DNA of 64,000 nt from Arenimonas composti TR7-09 = DSM 18010 (lineage in GTDB: Bacteria; Pseudomonadota; Gammaproteobacteria; Xanthomonadales; Xanthomonadaceae), in assembly GCF_000426365.1 (NCBI RefSeq), contig NZ_AUFF01000003.1, positions 62,001-126,000 of the forward strand, written 5' to 3'. The notes below the pieces were generated by a model. It saw only the letters and a list, made by a program, of their open reading frames with translations. It was not told the DNA's origin and did no database searches. A program made the translations under genes and the position numbers. Positions 10,035 through 22,090 of the stretch are shown here, one piece after another (the stretch's first letter is position 1; every line of letters begins with the position of its first letter).

Positions 10035-10314
10035 AGGCTTCCACCCGTTCCTTCAGCTTCTGGCCGGGACGGAACGTGACGACGGTGCGGGCGGAGATCG
10101 GGATCTCCTCGCCGGTCTTGGGATTGCGGCCGGGCCGCTGGTTCTTGCGGCGCAGGTCGAAGTTGCCGAAGCCGGACAGCTTCACCTGCTGCCCACGCTC
10201 GAGCGCCTCGCGCAGCGCGTCGAAGAACGAGTCGACGAATTCCTTGGCCTCGCGCTTGTTCAGACCCACTTCCTCGAACAGCCGCTCGGCCATCTCGGCC
10301 TTGGTCAATGCCAT
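10015..10314 (-). CDS. ihfA: Integration host factor subunit alpha
   Basis: DNA-bending HU/IHF-family protein (99 residues) that pairs with IhfB in nucleoid organisation, recombination and regulation. [25 protein letters not shown] and [42 protein letters not shown] (about 47-85) are nearly diagnostic, including the DNA-intercalating Pro in the [10 protein letters not shown] arm. The ATG at 10314 was chosen; an upstream in-frame extension is Arg-rich and unlike IHF. It follows pheT at a short distance, as in E. coli. Confidence 0.97.
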   Translation of the reverse strand: MALTKAEMAERLFEEVGLNKREAKEFVDSFFDALREALERGQQVKLSGFGNFDLRRKNQRPGRNPKTGEEIPISARTVVTFRPGQKLKERVEAYAGSGQ

Positions 10315-10348
10315 TACCTGCCCCTGTCCACGCCGTCGCCGGCGCCCG

Positions 10349-12718
10349 TCACGACCGCAGTTTCGCGCCGCATTCACGGCCCAGGGCCGCGAGTGCGTCG
10401 GCGACCGCCTGGTCACCGTCGCGATCCGTGAGGGTGCGCGAAACGTCTTGGAGAATCAAGCCCATAGCCAGACTCCTTGAGCCGGATTCCAGCCCCGGAC
10501 CGGTGTAGCGGTCGAACAGCCGGAGCTCGCGCAGCAGCGGCCCGAGGGTGGTCTCGAGGCAGCGGCGGATGGCGGCCCAGGACACCGTTTCCGGCACGAC
10601 GAGCGCGAGGTCCCGGCGGATGGACGGGAACCGCGACACCCCGCCGGCGCGGGCGACCGCGCGGCCGGCCAGCGGCGCGAGGTCGAGCTCGAAGGCGAGT
10701 ACCGGATGGTCGAGATCCAGCGCCTTCTGCAGCGCCGGGTGCAGCTGGCCGAGCCAGCCGATCCGCACGCCGTCGCGCCAGACCCCGGCGCTGCGGCCCG
10801 GATGCGCGTAGGCCGGGGCCTCGACGCGGAATTCCGCTTCGGCGCCGGCCAGCGCCAGCAGGGCCTCGACCTCGCCCTTCAGGTCGTGGAAGTCGACGTC
10901 GCCGGCCTTGCCGTCCCAGTGCTCGCCGGCGCGCGGGCCGCAGGCGACCGCGGCGATCCGGCGGGTCTCCAGCGGCGCTTCGCCGGCGCGGGCATGGAAG
11001 ACGCGGCCGAGTTCGAACAGGCGCACGCGCTCCTGCTGGCGGGCACGGTTGTGCGCGAGTGCGTCGACCAGGCCGGGCAGCAGCGAGGTGCGCATCACTC
11101 CGAGCTCGGCCGACAGCGGATTCGCCAGCGGCACCGCGGCGTCCAGCAACTGCCAGGTCTTCAGGCGCTCGCCGTCGACGAAGGCGTAGCTGACGGCCTC
11201 GAGCCAGCCGCGGCCGACCAGCTGGCGGCGCAGCACGGCGTCGGCGACGACGGTTTCGCTGGGCGCGACCAGGCGCACCTCGCCGGCCGGCAGCGTCGTC
11301 GGGATCGCGTCGTAGCCGTGGATGCGGGCGATTTCCTCGATCAGGTCCTCTTCGATCGCGATGTCGAAGCGGCGGCTCGGCGGCTGCACCGTCCAGCCAT
11401 CGACGGTCGCCGTCACGACCATGCCGAGGGCGCGCAGGATGCGCTCGACCTCGGCGTCGGCGACATGGATGCCGAGCACGCGCGCCAGCCGGGCGCGACG
11501 CAGGTTCACCGGCGGGCGCTGCGGCAGGTGCTGTTCGAGCACGACCTCGGTCAGCGGGCCGGCCTTGCCGCCCATGATCTCCAGCGCCAGCGCGGTGGCG
11601 CGCTCGACCGCGTAACGCGGCAGCTCCGGATCGACGCCGCGCTCGAAGCGGTGGGCGGCATCGGTGTGCATGCCGAGCCTGCGGGCGCGGCCGATGATCG
11701 CCGCCGGCGCCCAGTGCGCGGCCTCGAAGAAGACGCGGGTGGTGGTTTCGGTGACGCGGCTGTCCCAGCCGCCCATCAGGCCGGCCAGCGCCGAGGCCTT
11801 GCCGGCGTCGGCGACGACCAGGAAGCCCTCGTCGATCGTCACCGTGCGCTCGTCGAGCAGCTTCACCTGCTCGCCGGCGCGGCCGTGGCGGACCTGCAGC
11901 GGGCCGGTCAGGCGGTCGGCGTCGAAGGCGTGCAGGGGCTGGCCGAGCTCGAGCATCACGTAGTTGGTGATGTCGACCAGCGGGCGGATCGGGCGCAGGC
12001 CGGCGCGGCGCAGGCGCTCGGCCATCCACAGCGGCGTGCGCGCGTCCGGGTCGAGGCCCTCGACGACGCGACCGCAGAAGCGCGGGCAATCGGCGCCGGC
12101 CTGCAGTTCGACGTTGATCCGCGCATCGGTGGTGACGGCGGCTTCGGGAATCGGCATCGGTTCGACCGTCGTGCCGAGCGCAGCGGCGACATCGAAGGCG
12201 ATGCCGCGGACGCTGAAGCAGTCGGCGCGGTTCGGGGTCAGCTTCAACTCGAAGCTGGCGTCCGGCAGGCCGAGATAGTCGGCCAGCGGCGTGCCAACCG
12301 GCGCGTCCGCGGGCAACTCGAGCAGGCCGGAGGCATCGGCGTCGATGCCGAGTTCCTTCGCCGAGCAGAGCATGCCGGAGGACTCGACACCGCGCAGTTT
12401 CGCGGCCTTGATCTTCATCTCGCCGATCACCGTGCCGATGGTCGCCAGCGGCGCCTTCAGGCCGGCGCGGGCGTTCGGCGCACCGCAGACGATCTGCACG
12501 CTGCCGGCGCCGGTGGCGACCTGGCAGACCTGCAGGCGGTCGGCTTCCGGATGCTTCTCGCAGGCCAGGATTTCCGCGACGACGACGCCCTCGAGGGCGC
12601 CGCCGATGGCCGTGGTCTCCTCGACCTCGAGGCCGATCGCGGTCAGGGTCGCGGCGAGTTCCTCACGGGAGGCGTCGACGCGGACGTGTTCGCGGAGCCA
12701 GCTTTCGGGGAATTTCAT
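10349..12718 (-). CDS. pheT: Phenylalanyl-tRNA synthetase beta subunit
   Basis: 789-residue beta chain of the (alpha-beta)2 PheRS. The N-terminal part [12 protein letters not shown] leads into a tRNA-binding OB domain ([23 protein letters not shown], about 45-67), the B3/B4 editing region, B5, and the C-terminal anticodon-binding FDX-ACB domain ([20 protein letters not shown] onward, about 695-785). Length is normal. It lies downstream of pheS with an 80-nt gap that contains palindromic repeats, so the pheS-pheT junction is not tight. Confidence 0.97.
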   Translation of the reverse strand: MKFPESWLREHVRVDASREELAATLTAIGLEVEETTAIGGALEGVVVAEILACEKHPEADRLQVCQVATGAGSVQIVCGAPNARAGLKAPLATIGTVIGEMKIKAAKLRGVESSGMLCSAKELGIDADASGLLELPADAPVGTPLADYLGLPDASFELKLTPNRADCFSVRGIAFDVAAALGTTVEPMPIPEAAVTTDARINVELQAGADCPRFCGRVVEGLDPDARTPLWMAERLRRAGLRPIRPLVDITNYVMLELGQPLHAFDADRLTGPLQVRHGRAGEQVKLLDERTVTIDEGFLVVADAGKASALAGLMGGWDSRVTETTTRVFFEAAHWAPAAIIGRARRLGMHTDAAHRFERGVDPELPRYAVERATALALEIMGGKAGPLTEVVLEQHLPQRPPVNLRRARLARVLGIHVADAEVERILRALGMVVTATVDGWTVQPPSRRFDIAIEEDLIEEIARIHGYDAIPTTLPAGEVRLVAPSETVVADAVLRRQLVGRGWLEAVSYAFVDGERLKTWQLLDAAVPLANPLSAELGVMRTSLLPGLVDALAHNRARQQERVRLFELGRVFHARAGEAPLETRRIAAVACGPRAGEHWDGKAGDVDFHDLKGEVEALLALAGAEAEFRVEAPAYAHPGRSAGVWRDGVRIGWLGQLHPALQKALDLDHPVLAFELDLAPLAGRAVARAGGVSRFPSIRRDLALVVPETVSWAAIRRCLETTLGPLLRELRLFDRYTGPGLESGSRSLAMGLILQDVSRTLTDRDGDQAVADALAALGRECGAKLRS

Positions 12719-12738
12719 TGCATCGGGTCCGGTATTGG

Positions 12739-12782
12739 GCGCCTTCAGGCGCAGGAGGCATCGCGGCTGAAGCCGCTCCTAC
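12739..12782. repeat. Partial type A core plus inverted type B repeat in the pheS-pheT gap
   Basis: The bare core GCGCCTTCAGGCGC is at 12739-12752 and a full inverted type B unit at 12760-12782. They lie inside the operon, between pheS and pheT. Confidence 0.8.
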
Positions 12783-12797
12783 AGGGGGCTGAAGGGG

Positions 12798-13934
<1,137 letters not shown>

Positions 13935-14294
13935 TTACGCGGCGAGAGCGCGCTTGGCCTGCTCGGCGATCGCGCCGAACGCGACCGGATCGTGGATCGC
14001 GAGGTCCGCGAGCGTCTTGCGGTCCATCGTGACGCCGGCCTTCAGCAGGCCGTTCATGAAGCGGCTGTAGCTCATCCCGTGCGTGCGGGCCGCCGCATTG
14101 ATGCGAACGATCCACAGCGAACGGAACTGGCGCTTGCGCTGCTTGCGACCGATGTACGCGTACTGCGCGGCCTTGGTGACGGCCTGCTTGGCGACGCGGA
14201 AAACCTTGCGACGGGCGTTGTAGTAGCCCTTCGCGAGCTTGATGATCTTCTTGTGACGGCGGCGCGCCGTGACACCACGCTTGACTCGTGCCAT
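13935..14294 (-). CDS. rplT: 50S ribosomal protein L20
   Basis: 119-residue L20: [49 protein letters not shown] and [10 protein letters not shown] are diagnostic. It binds 23S rRNA early in 50S assembly and, in E. coli, represses the rpmI-rplT mRNA. It lies 11 nt after rpmI. Confidence 0.98.
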   Translation of the reverse strand: MARVKRGVTARRRHKKIIKLAKGYYNARRKVFRVAKQAVTKAAQYAYIGRKQRKRQFRSLWIVRINAAARTHGMSYSRFMNGLLKAGVTMDRKTLADLAIHDPVAFGAIAEQAKRALAA

Positions 14295-14305
14295 GTCTTA
14301 TCTCC

Positions 14306-14509
14306 TCAGAGGTACGGCAGCATGCGGTCCAGACGGCCCGCGTCCTCGGCACGAACATGGTTCGTCTGCCGCAGGTTGCGCTTCCGCTTGGTCGCCTTCT
14401 TGGTGAGGATGTGGCTACGGTTGGCGTGGCCCGCCTTGTACTTGCCGGAAGCGGTCTTCCGGAAACGCTTGGCGGCCGCCCGGTTGGTCTTGATCTTGAT
14501 CTTGGCCAT
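14306..14509 (-). CDS. rpmI: 50S ribosomal protein L35
   Basis: 67-residue L35 ([25 protein letters not shown]...[15 protein letters not shown]). The ATG at 14509 is the canonical start; upstream in-frame codons are non-homologous. It follows infC after an unusually long 384-nt gap with repeats and structured DNA. Confidence 0.97.
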   Translation of the reverse strand: MAKIKIKTNRAAAKRFRKTASGKYKAGHANRSHILTKKATKRKRNLRQTNHVRAEDAGRLDRMLPYL

Positions 14510-14724
14510 GGGTGTCCCTTCGGGTGTTTTTTCGTGACTGACCTGGGCGGTGGCTCGCGCCACACTTTCCATCCTGCCCAAACCGGCTTGTAAGTCGATG
14601 ATTTCTCGCGAGATCTACGACAGGTCCATGACGGTTTCGCCCGGTGGACCGGGCCCGGAACCGTACCGGGGAACCACCGGAAGCCCGGTGGGCCGCGAAT
14701 TATGCCAGAGAAGGGCGCCCCTGT

Positions 14725-14841
14725 GTAGGAGCGCCTTCAGGCGCGATGCCTTCCGTAGGAGCGCCTTCAGGCGCGATCCGCTCATGGACCGGACCCGGGA
14801 CCGATCGCGACCGCGTCGATCGCGGCTGAAGCCGCTCCTAC
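14725..14841. repeat. Two type A repeats and one inverted type B repeat
   Basis: Type A units lie at 14725-14747 and 14755-14777 (30-nt period). An inverted type B unit lies at 14819-14841. Confidence 0.85.
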
Positions 14842-14842
14842 A

Positions 14843-14892
14843 GGAGGAGCGGCGGAGGGGGAGCGGCGGGGGGAGCGGCGGGGAGCGGCGGG
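14843..14892. repeat. Tandem GGAGCGGCGG purine-rich repeat
   Basis: Four imperfect copies of the decamer GGAGCGGCGG separated by 0-4 G/A bases, directly after the infC stop codon. The strand is almost entirely G with few C/A, so it is prone to slippage and possibly to G-quadruplex formation. Confidence 0.75.
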
Positions 14893-14893
14893 C

Positions 14894-15406
14894 TTATTTC
14901 CGCTTGGGGGCGACCATCATGATCATCTGCCGGCCCTCGAGGCGCGGCCGCTGTTCGATGACCACGTCCTCGCCGAGGTCGGCCTCGATGCGCTTGGCCA
15001 TCTCCAGACCCAGCTCCTGGTGCGCCATCTCGCGTCCCTTGAAGCGGATGTTCACCTTCACCTTGTCGCCTTCCTCGAGGAAGCGGCGCAGGTTGCGGAG
15101 CTTGATGTTGTAGTCGCCGTCGTCGGTCGTCGGGCGGAACTTCAGTTCCTTGATCTCGACGATCTTCTGCTTCTTCTTGGCGGCGTTCGCCTTCTTCTGG
15201 AGGTCGAACTTGTACTTGCCGTAATCCATGATCCGGCAGACCGGCGGATCGGCCGTGGGCTGGATCTCGACCAGATCGACGCCGCTTTCCTCGGCCAGCG
15301 CCAGCGCTTCGTCGCGCGACAGCACGCCGACCATTTCGCCGTCGAGACCGATCACCCGCACGCGCGGAACCCGGATCTCCAGGTTCTTGCGGTTGCCCTT
15401 GTCAAT
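14894..15406 (-). CDS. infC: Translation initiation factor IF-3
   Basis: IF-3 checks start-codon and initiator-tRNA pairing on the 30S subunit. [50 protein letters not shown] and the C-terminal [22 protein letters not shown]...[18 protein letters not shown] are diagnostic, here given in pieces. No ATG gives a full-length N-terminus. The first GTG (15361) would delete the conserved ...EIRVPR segment. An ATT at 15404-15406 gives a 170-residue protein starting I-D-K-G-N-R. It parallels the E. coli infC AUU start (AUU AAA GGC), by which IF-3 represses its own mRNA. An ATC further upstream (15436) is an alternative. The start site is inference. Confidence 0.93.
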   Translation of the reverse strand: MDKGNRKNLEIRVPRVRVIGLDGEMVGVLSRDEALALAEESGVDLVEIQPTADPPVCRIMDYGKYKFDLQKKANAAKKKQKIVEIKELKFRPTTDDGDYNIKLRNLRRFLEEGDKVKVNIRFKGREMAHQELGLEMAKRIEADLGEDVVIEQRPRLEGRQMIMMVAPKRK

Positions 15407-15461
15407 TGAAGTGTTGATTCGCGTGTTCTCGTTGATGCTTCACTGAAATCCGGCGGCCATC

Positions 15462-17369
15462 TCAGGCCGTCGGGCCGTTCTCCGCGCGCAGCCGGTCTGC
15501 GAAGGCTTCGACCGTAAGCGAGCCCAGGTCCTCTCCCGACCGGGTACGCAACGCGACCTTGCCCTGCTCCTTTTCGCGGTCTCCGACCACCAGCAGGTAG
15601 GGGATGCGCTGCAGCGTGTGCTCGCGGATCTTATAGCCGATCTTCTCGTTCCGCAAATCGGACTGGACCCGGAAGCCTTGATTCGCAAGGGTTTTCCGAA
15701 CTTCATCGGCGTATTCGGCCTGCGCGTCCGTGATGTTCATGACAACCGCCTGGACCGGCGCCAGCCAGGCCGGGAAGGCGCCGGCGTGGTTCTCGATCAG
15801 GATGCCGATGAAGCGCTCCATCGAGCCGACGATGGCCCGGTGCAGCATCACCGGGTGCCGGCGCGCCGAATGTTCGTCGATGTATTCGGCGTCCAGGCGC
15901 TGCGGCATCATGAAGTCGACCTGCATCGTGCCCAGCTGCCAGGTGCGGCCGATCGCGTCCTTCAGGTGGTACTCGATCTTCGGGCCGTAGAAGGCGCCCT
16001 CGCCCGGCAGTTCCTGCCATTCGACCCCGGACACCGCCAGCGCCGAGCGCAGCGCCGCTTCCGCCCGATCCCAGGTGGCGTCGTCGCCGAGCCGGTTCTC
16101 CGGGCGCAGGGCGATCTTCACCGCCGGCTCGCCGAAACCGAAGTCGCGGTAGACCTTCAGGGCCTGGGCGTGGAAGGCGCGCACCTCGGCCTCGATCTGC
16201 TCTTCCGTGCAGAAGACGTGGCCGTCGTCCTGGGTGAAGCCGCGCACGCGCAGGATGCCGTGCAGCGCGCCCGAAGGCTCGTTGCGGTGACAGGCGCCGA
16301 ACTCGCCGTAACGGATCGGCAGGTCGCGGTAGCTGTGCAGGCCCTGGTTGAATACCTGGACGTGGCCCGGGCAGTTCATCGGCTTGACCGCGTACTGCCG
16401 GTTCTCGGACTCGGAGAAGAACATGTTCTCCTTGTAGTTGTCCCAGTGGCCGGAACGCTTCCAGAGCGTCACGTCGAGGATCTGCGGGCAACGCACTTCC
16501 TGGTAGCCGGACTCGCGGTAGACGCGGCGCATGTACTGCTCGACCACCTGCCAGATCGCCCAGCCCTTCGGATGCCAGAACACCAGGCCCGGACCCTCTT
16601 CCTGCAGGTGGAACAGGTTCTGCTGCTTGCCGATGCGGCGATGGTCGCGTTTCTCGGCTTCCTCGATGCGCTGGATGTAGGCGTCGAGCTGCTTCTTGTC
16701 CGCCCAGGCGGTGCCGTAGATGCGCTGCAGCTGCTCGTTCTTCGAGTCGCCGCGCCAGTAGGCGCCGGAGACGCGCGTCAGCCTGAAGGCCTTCAGGAAG
16801 CGGGTGTTCGGCACGTGCGGACCGCGGCACATGTCGACGTATTCCTCGTGCCAGTACAGGCCCATCGCTTTCTCGTCGGGCATGTCCTCGATCAGGCGCA
16901 GCTTGTAGTCCTCGCCACGGGCGCGGAAGACCGCGATGACCTCCTCGCGCGGGGTCATCTTCTTGATGACGTCGTAGTCCTTGGCGATCAGCTCGGCCAT
17001 GCGCTTTTCTATCGCGGCCAGGTCCTCCGGGGTGAAGGGCTTTTCGCTCCAGATGTCGTAGTAGAAACCCTCGGCGATCACCGGACCGATGACCATCTTG
17101 GCGTCGGGGAACAGCTGCTTCACCGCATGCCCGACCAGGTGGGCGCAGGAGTGGCGGATGATCTCGACGCCTTCCTCGTCCTTCGGGGTGACGATCTGCA
17201 GGCTGGCGTCGTGGTCGATGAGGTCGCAGGCGTCGACCAGGCGGCCGTCGACCTTGCCGGCGACGGTCGCCTTGGCGAGGCCGGCGCCGATCGACTGGGC
17301 GACTTCCATCACCGTGACGGGATGGTCGAACTGGCGGTGGCTGCCGTCGGGAAGCGTGATCTGGATCAT
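15462..17369 (-). CDS. thrS: Threonyl-tRNA synthetase
   Basis: 635-residue class II synthetase with the complete family layout. The TGS domain is at about 1-62. The editing domain has the zinc-binding-like motif [16 protein letters not shown] (about 72-87). The catalytic core includes [11 protein letters not shown] (Cys zinc ligand) and [30 protein letters not shown]. The anticodon-binding domain fills the last 100 residues. First gene of the thrS-merR operon. Its own 5' leader carries a strong intrinsic terminator 23 nt before the start codon, described separately, so attenuation is likely. Confidence 0.98.
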   Translation of the reverse strand: MIQITLPDGSHRQFDHPVTVMEVAQSIGAGLAKATVAGKVDGRLVDACDLIDHDASLQIVTPKDEEGVEIIRHSCAHLVGHAVKQLFPDAKMVIGPVIAEGFYYDIWSEKPFTPEDLAAIEKRMAELIAKDYDVIKKMTPREEVIAVFRARGEDYKLRLIEDMPDEKAMGLYWHEEYVDMCRGPHVPNTRFLKAFRLTRVSGAYWRGDSKNEQLQRIYGTAWADKKQLDAYIQRIEEAEKRDHRRIGKQQNLFHLQEEGPGLVFWHPKGWAIWQVVEQYMRRVYRESGYQEVRCPQILDVTLWKRSGHWDNYKENMFFSESENRQYAVKPMNCPGHVQVFNQGLHSYRDLPIRYGEFGACHRNEPSGALHGILRVRGFTQDDGHVFCTEEQIEAEVRAFHAQALKVYRDFGFGEPAVKIALRPENRLGDDATWDRAEAALRSALAVSGVEWQELPGEGAFYGPKIEYHLKDAIGRTWQLGTMQVDFMMPQRLDAEYIDEHSARRHPVMLHRAIVGSMERFIGILIENHAGAFPAWLAPVQAVVMNITDAQAEYADEVRKTLANQGFRVQSDLRNEKIGYKIREHTLQRIPYLLVVGDREKEQGKVALRTRSGEDLGSLTVEAFADRLRAENGPTA

Positions 17370-17390
17370 TTCGGAACTCGGAAAGCGGGC

Positions 17391-17415
17391 GAAAAAAAAG
17401 GACGCCAGGCGTCCT
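17391..17415 (-). terminator. Intrinsic terminator in the thrS leader (candidate attenuator)
   Basis: On the minus strand, AGGACGC-CTG-GCGTCCT forms a 7-bp stem followed by a run of eight T. It lies between the predicted thrS promoter and the thrS ATG. No other minus-strand gene is upstream, so the terminator acts within the thrS 5' untranslated region. Confidence 0.75.
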
Positions 17416-17439
17416 CGATCGGTCGGGCCTGGGCGGGGG

Positions 17440-17466
17440 TCAGCTGCGGTTCGCGCTAGTGCTCAT
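17440..17466 (-). CDS. Possible 8-codon leader peptide upstream of thrS
   Basis: An ATG-initiated frame encodes MSTSANRS and stops 25 nt before the terminator hairpin. It has one Thr codon and three Ser codons. There is no clear Shine-Dalgarno sequence. A GGCGTC segment (17478-17483) just upstream is complementary to the GACGCC in the 5' arm of the terminator and could form an antiterminator. Short and speculative. Confidence 0.3.
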   Translation of the reverse strand: MSTSANRS

Positions 17467-17520
17467 GTCGCACGCTCGACGCCGGTTCCCCGGGGCCACC
17501 TCGTGGTTGTTGACCGCGCC

Positions 17521-17549
17521 AAGTTAGTGGCGGGCCGGGGCGAAGTCAA
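17521..17549 (-). promoter_or_regulatory. Predicted thrS promoter
   Basis: On the minus strand TTGACT (17549-17544) and TAACTT (17526-17521) are separated by exactly 17 nt. The -35 matches 5 of 6 consensus bases, the -10 only 3. It would give a leader of about 145 nt. Confidence 0.5.
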
Positions 17550-17594
17550 CGCGGCCCGGCCACGGCTAGACTCGCGGAACCCCGCCCGGAGCGC

Positions 17595-18533
17595 ATGATG
17601 GCCACCAGCATCCACGATTTCCACGACGATCCCCGCAATGCCGGCATCCTGATCTGGATCAACGGCGCCCTGAAACCACGGGCCGAGGCCACCGTGTCGG
17701 TCTTCGACAGCGGCTTCGTGCTCGGCGACGGGGTCTGGGAGGGGCTGCGGGTCGTCGGTGGCCACCCCGTCTTCCTCGATGCCCACCTGGACCGGCTGTT
17801 CGAGGGCGCGAAGGCGATCGCCCTCGACATCGGCCTCGACCGCGCCGGCCTGACCCGGGCGATCTACGACACCCTCGCCGCCAACGGCATGCAGGACGGC
17901 GTGCACCTGCGGCTGATGGTCACCCGCGGCGTGAAGCGCACGCCCTACCAGGACCCGCGCGTCTGCATCGGCCCGGCGACGGTGGTGATCATCCCGGAGT
18001 TCAAGATCGCCAAGCCGGAGACGGTGAATGCGGGCCTGCGCCTGTTCACCGTGCACGTGCGCCGCGGCTTCCCGGACGTGCAGGATCCCAAGCTCAACAG
18101 CCACAGCAAGCTCAACTGCATCACGGCCTGCATCCAGGCCTATACCGCCGGCGCCGACGAGGCGCTGATGCTCGACCCGCACGGCTTCGTCGCGACCTGC
18201 AATTCGACCCATTTCTTCATCGTCCGCCGCGGCGAGGTCTGGACCTCGAGCGGCGACTACTGCCTCGGCGGCATCACCCGCGCCAACGTGCTGCGGGTCT
18301 GCGCCGAGGCCGGCATCGTCGCCCGCGAGAAGAACTTCAGCCTGACCGAGGTCTACTCGGCGGATGAAGCCTTCTGCACCGGCACCTTCGCCGGCGTGGT
18401 GCCGGTGCGCGAGATCGATGGGCGCGCGATCGGCGACGGCGTGCCGGGACCGATGGTGCTGCGCCTGCAGCAGCTCTACCGCGGCCTGGTCGAACGCGAC
18501 GTCATGTTCCGCGCCGGGGAGCGCCTGGCATGA
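17595..18533 (+). CDS. Divergent class IV aminotransferase (fold-type IV PLP enzyme)
   Basis: 312-residue relative of branched-chain/D-amino-acid aminotransferases. The lysine that binds PLP is Lys172 in NSHSKLNCI. The phosphate-binding LGGITRANVL and the C-terminal DEAFCTGTFAGVVPV are conserved. Unusually, the segment aligned with E. coli IlvE 'ISEGAGENLF' reads 'VATCNSTHFF': the glutamate that contacts the PLP ring nitrogen is Thr201, and the following Gly-Glu-Asn is Ser-Thr-His. Either the substrate/reaction differs or the cofactor is held differently. It is coupled by ATGA overlaps to a sulfotransferase-like gene and a membrane protein. Not convincingly ilvE. MM at the start: either Met possible. 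Confidence 0.85.
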   Translation: MMATSIHDFHDDPRNAGILIWINGALKPRAEATVSVFDSGFVLGDGVWEGLRVVGGHPVFLDAHLDRLFEGAKAIALDIGLDRAGLTRAIYDTLAANGMQDGVHLRLMVTRGVKRTPYQDPRVCIGPATVVIIPEFKIAKPETVNAGLRLFTVHVRRGFPDVQDPKLNSHSKLNCITACIQAYTAGADEALMLDPHGFVATCNSTHFFIVRRGEVWTSSGDYCLGGITRANVLRVCAEAGIVAREKNFSLTEVYSADEAFCTGTFAGVVPVREIDGRAIGDGVPGPMVLRLQQLYRGLVERDVMFRAGERLA

Positions 18534-19279
18534 GCGCGCCGGCGCCGCGGCGGATCGCGATGTGGAGCGGCCCGCGCAACATCTCGACGGCGATGATGCG
18601 GGCCTGGGAAAACCGCCCGGACTGCGGTGTGAGCGACGAGCCGCTGTACGCCGCCTACCTGCTCGCGACCGGACTGGATCATCCCGGCCGCGACGAGGTG
18701 ATCGCCGCCGGCGACACCGATGCGCGCCGGGTGGTGGCCGCGCTGAGCACCGGCCCGGCGCCCGGCGGTGCACCGCTCTGGTACCAGAAGCACATGAGCC
18801 ATCACCTGCTGGCGGAATTCGACGGCGACTGGGTGCTGGCGCTGGAGAACGTGCTGCTGATCCGCGATCCGGAAGAGGTCGTGGCGTCCTACCTGCGTTC
18901 GCGGTCGACGGTCGCCGCCGGCGACATCGGCCTGCTGCAGCAGGCGCGGCTGTTCGAGCGCCTGTGCGACCACCTCGGGGCACCGCCGCCGGTGCTCGAC
19001 GCCGGCGATTTCCTGCAGGCGCCGGAAGCGCAGCTGCGGGGGCTGTGTGATCGCCTCGCCCTGCCCTTCAGCGCGCGGATGCTGGCCTGGCCGCCGGGCC
19101 CGCGCGCGAGCGACGGTGTCTGGGCGCCGCACTGGTACGCCACGGTCTGGCGTTCGACCGGCTTCGAGGCGCCCCGCTCCCGTCGCCGAAGCGCACTCGG
19201 CGCCGAAGGGCGGGCCGCCGTGGAGGCCTGTCGGCCGGCCTACGAACGGCTGCGCGAGTTCAGGCTGGTGGCGCCATGA
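18530..19279 (+). CDS. Sulfotransferase-like P-loop protein
   Basis: 249-residue protein with both PAPS-binding signatures of sulfotransferases. The 5'-phosphosulfate loop is WSGPRNIST (about 12-20). The 3'-phosphate motif is IRDPEEVVASYLRSR with Arg112 and Ser120 at the usual 8-residue spacing. The substrate is unknown. It starts by ATGA overlap with the class IV PLP enzyme and ends by ATGA overlap with a membrane protein, so the three are translated together. A joint pathway that modifies an amino or keto acid with sulfate is a fair guess, but is inference. Loss of sulfotransferase activity (a P-loop kinase-like role) cannot be excluded. Confidence 0.75.
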   Translation: MSAPAPRRIAMWSGPRNISTAMMRAWENRPDCGVSDEPLYAAYLLATGLDHPGRDEVIAAGDTDARRVVAALSTGPAPGGAPLWYQKHMSHHLLAEFDGDWVLALENVLLIRDPEEVVASYLRSRSTVAAGDIGLLQQARLFERLCDHLGAPPPVLDAGDFLQAPEAQLRGLCDRLALPFSARMLAWPPGPRASDGVWAPHWYATVWRSTGFEAPRSRRRSALGAEGRAAVEACRPAYERLREFRLVAP

Positions 19280-19722
19280 ACGCGGCCGCCGAGACGCGGC
19301 GCGGCTGGGCGGTCGACCTGGGCCTGGTGCTCCTCCTCGCGCTGGTGACGACGCCGCTCGCAGGCATGGTCGGCGGTTTCGTGATCAGCAGCGCGATGCT
19401 GATCTCCGGCATCGGCAGTGCGATGACGGTTCTCTCCTTCACCCTGCTCGGCGCGATCTTCGGCGCCCTGGTCGCCTGGCCAGTCACCCTCGGCGTGCTG
19501 CCGGCAGCGGCGCTGCTGCTGGCACGCCTCCCGGTCGGCCCGCGCCTGACCTGGCTGCTGCCGCTGGCCGGCCTGGTCGCCGGTGGCTTGCGCGTGGTCG
19601 AGGAACCCGCGGCGTTCGCGGCGGACACCACGTCGGTCACGGTCGTGCTGGCCGGGGCGCTGGCGGGGCTGGTCGCCGGGTTCGTGTTCCAGATCGCGCT
19701 GCGGCTGCGCCTGCGGGCATGA
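19276..19722 (+). CDS. Small four-helix membrane protein, unknown function
   Basis: 148 residues with four hydrophobic segments at about 13-40, 48-72, 75-100 and 122-145, no signal peptide and no recognised family. ATGA overlap with the sulfotransferase-like gene and a strong terminator right after its stop make it the last gene of a three-gene operon. Topology suggests an inner-membrane protein; a transporter or exporter for the product of the two enzymes is only a guess. Confidence 0.7.
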   Translation: MNAAAETRRGWAVDLGLVLLLALVTTPLAGMVGGFVISSAMLISGIGSAMTVLSFTLLGAIFGALVAWPVTLGVLPAAALLLARLPVGPRLTWLLPLAGLVAGGLRVVEEPAAFAADTTSVTVVLAGALAGLVAGFVFQIALRLRLRA

Positions 19723-19723
19723 A

Positions 19724-19754
19724 AAAGCCGCCCCGTTTCCGGGGCGGCTTTCCG
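19724..19754. terminator. Bidirectional Rho-independent terminator
   Basis: An 11-bp stem AAAGCCGCCCC/GGGGCGGCTTT with a 6-nt loop, flanked by A and T runs. It ends the three-gene operon on plus and can also stop minus-strand transcripts running out of tRNA-Val. Confidence 0.85.
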
Positions 19755-19792
19755 TGATTCCTTCCTCTCTCCATCCGCCGGCATGCCGGGGA

Positions 19793-19867
19793 TGGTGGGC
19801 GGTACAGGGTTCGAACCTGTGACCCCTACCATGTCAAGGTAGTGCTCTACCGCTGAGCTAACCGCCC
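19793..19867 (-). tRNA. tRNA-Val (GAC)
   Basis: A 75-nt tRNA on the minus strand: acceptor GGGCGGT/ACCGCCC, discriminator A, encoded CCA. The anticodon stem CTACC/GGTAG closes the loop TTGACAT, anticodon GAC. Confidence 0.96.
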
Positions 19868-19937
19868 GCGAGGGGCGCGAAGTATAGCCCGGTCGCGACG
19901 GCCGCGACAATCCCGGTGCTGATCTCCCGCGCCCGGC

Positions 19938-21956
<2,019 letters not shown>

Positions 21957-22090
21957 GGCGTCCGCCTGGAATCGTCCCCGATTATAGGAGCGGGCCCTGG
22001 ATGCGCCGCGCGAACGTCGGACCGTGCCGGCGGAGTTCCGCGGACGCCGCCCGATCGCCGCACGCGGATCCTGCATGTGGAGGTGCCCAC

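Larger units (their letters stand above)
14510..14893. other. Long infC-rpmI spacer with structured and repeated DNA
   Basis: A 384-nt stretch inside the translation operon with no convincing gene. It holds a long imperfect hairpin at 14636-14699 (arms TTCGCCCGGTGGACC and GGGCCGCGAA region pair), three palindromic repeats (14725-14841) and a purine-rich tandem repeat (14843-14892). The segment next to rpmI is the expected place for an L20 autoregulatory leader, but no pseudoknot can be proved by eye. Confidence 0.7.

Noticed and set aside
17370..17560. T-box riboswitch in the thrS leader
   Set aside because: No T-box consensus (AGGGTGGNACCGCG-like) is present, and the leader is too short.
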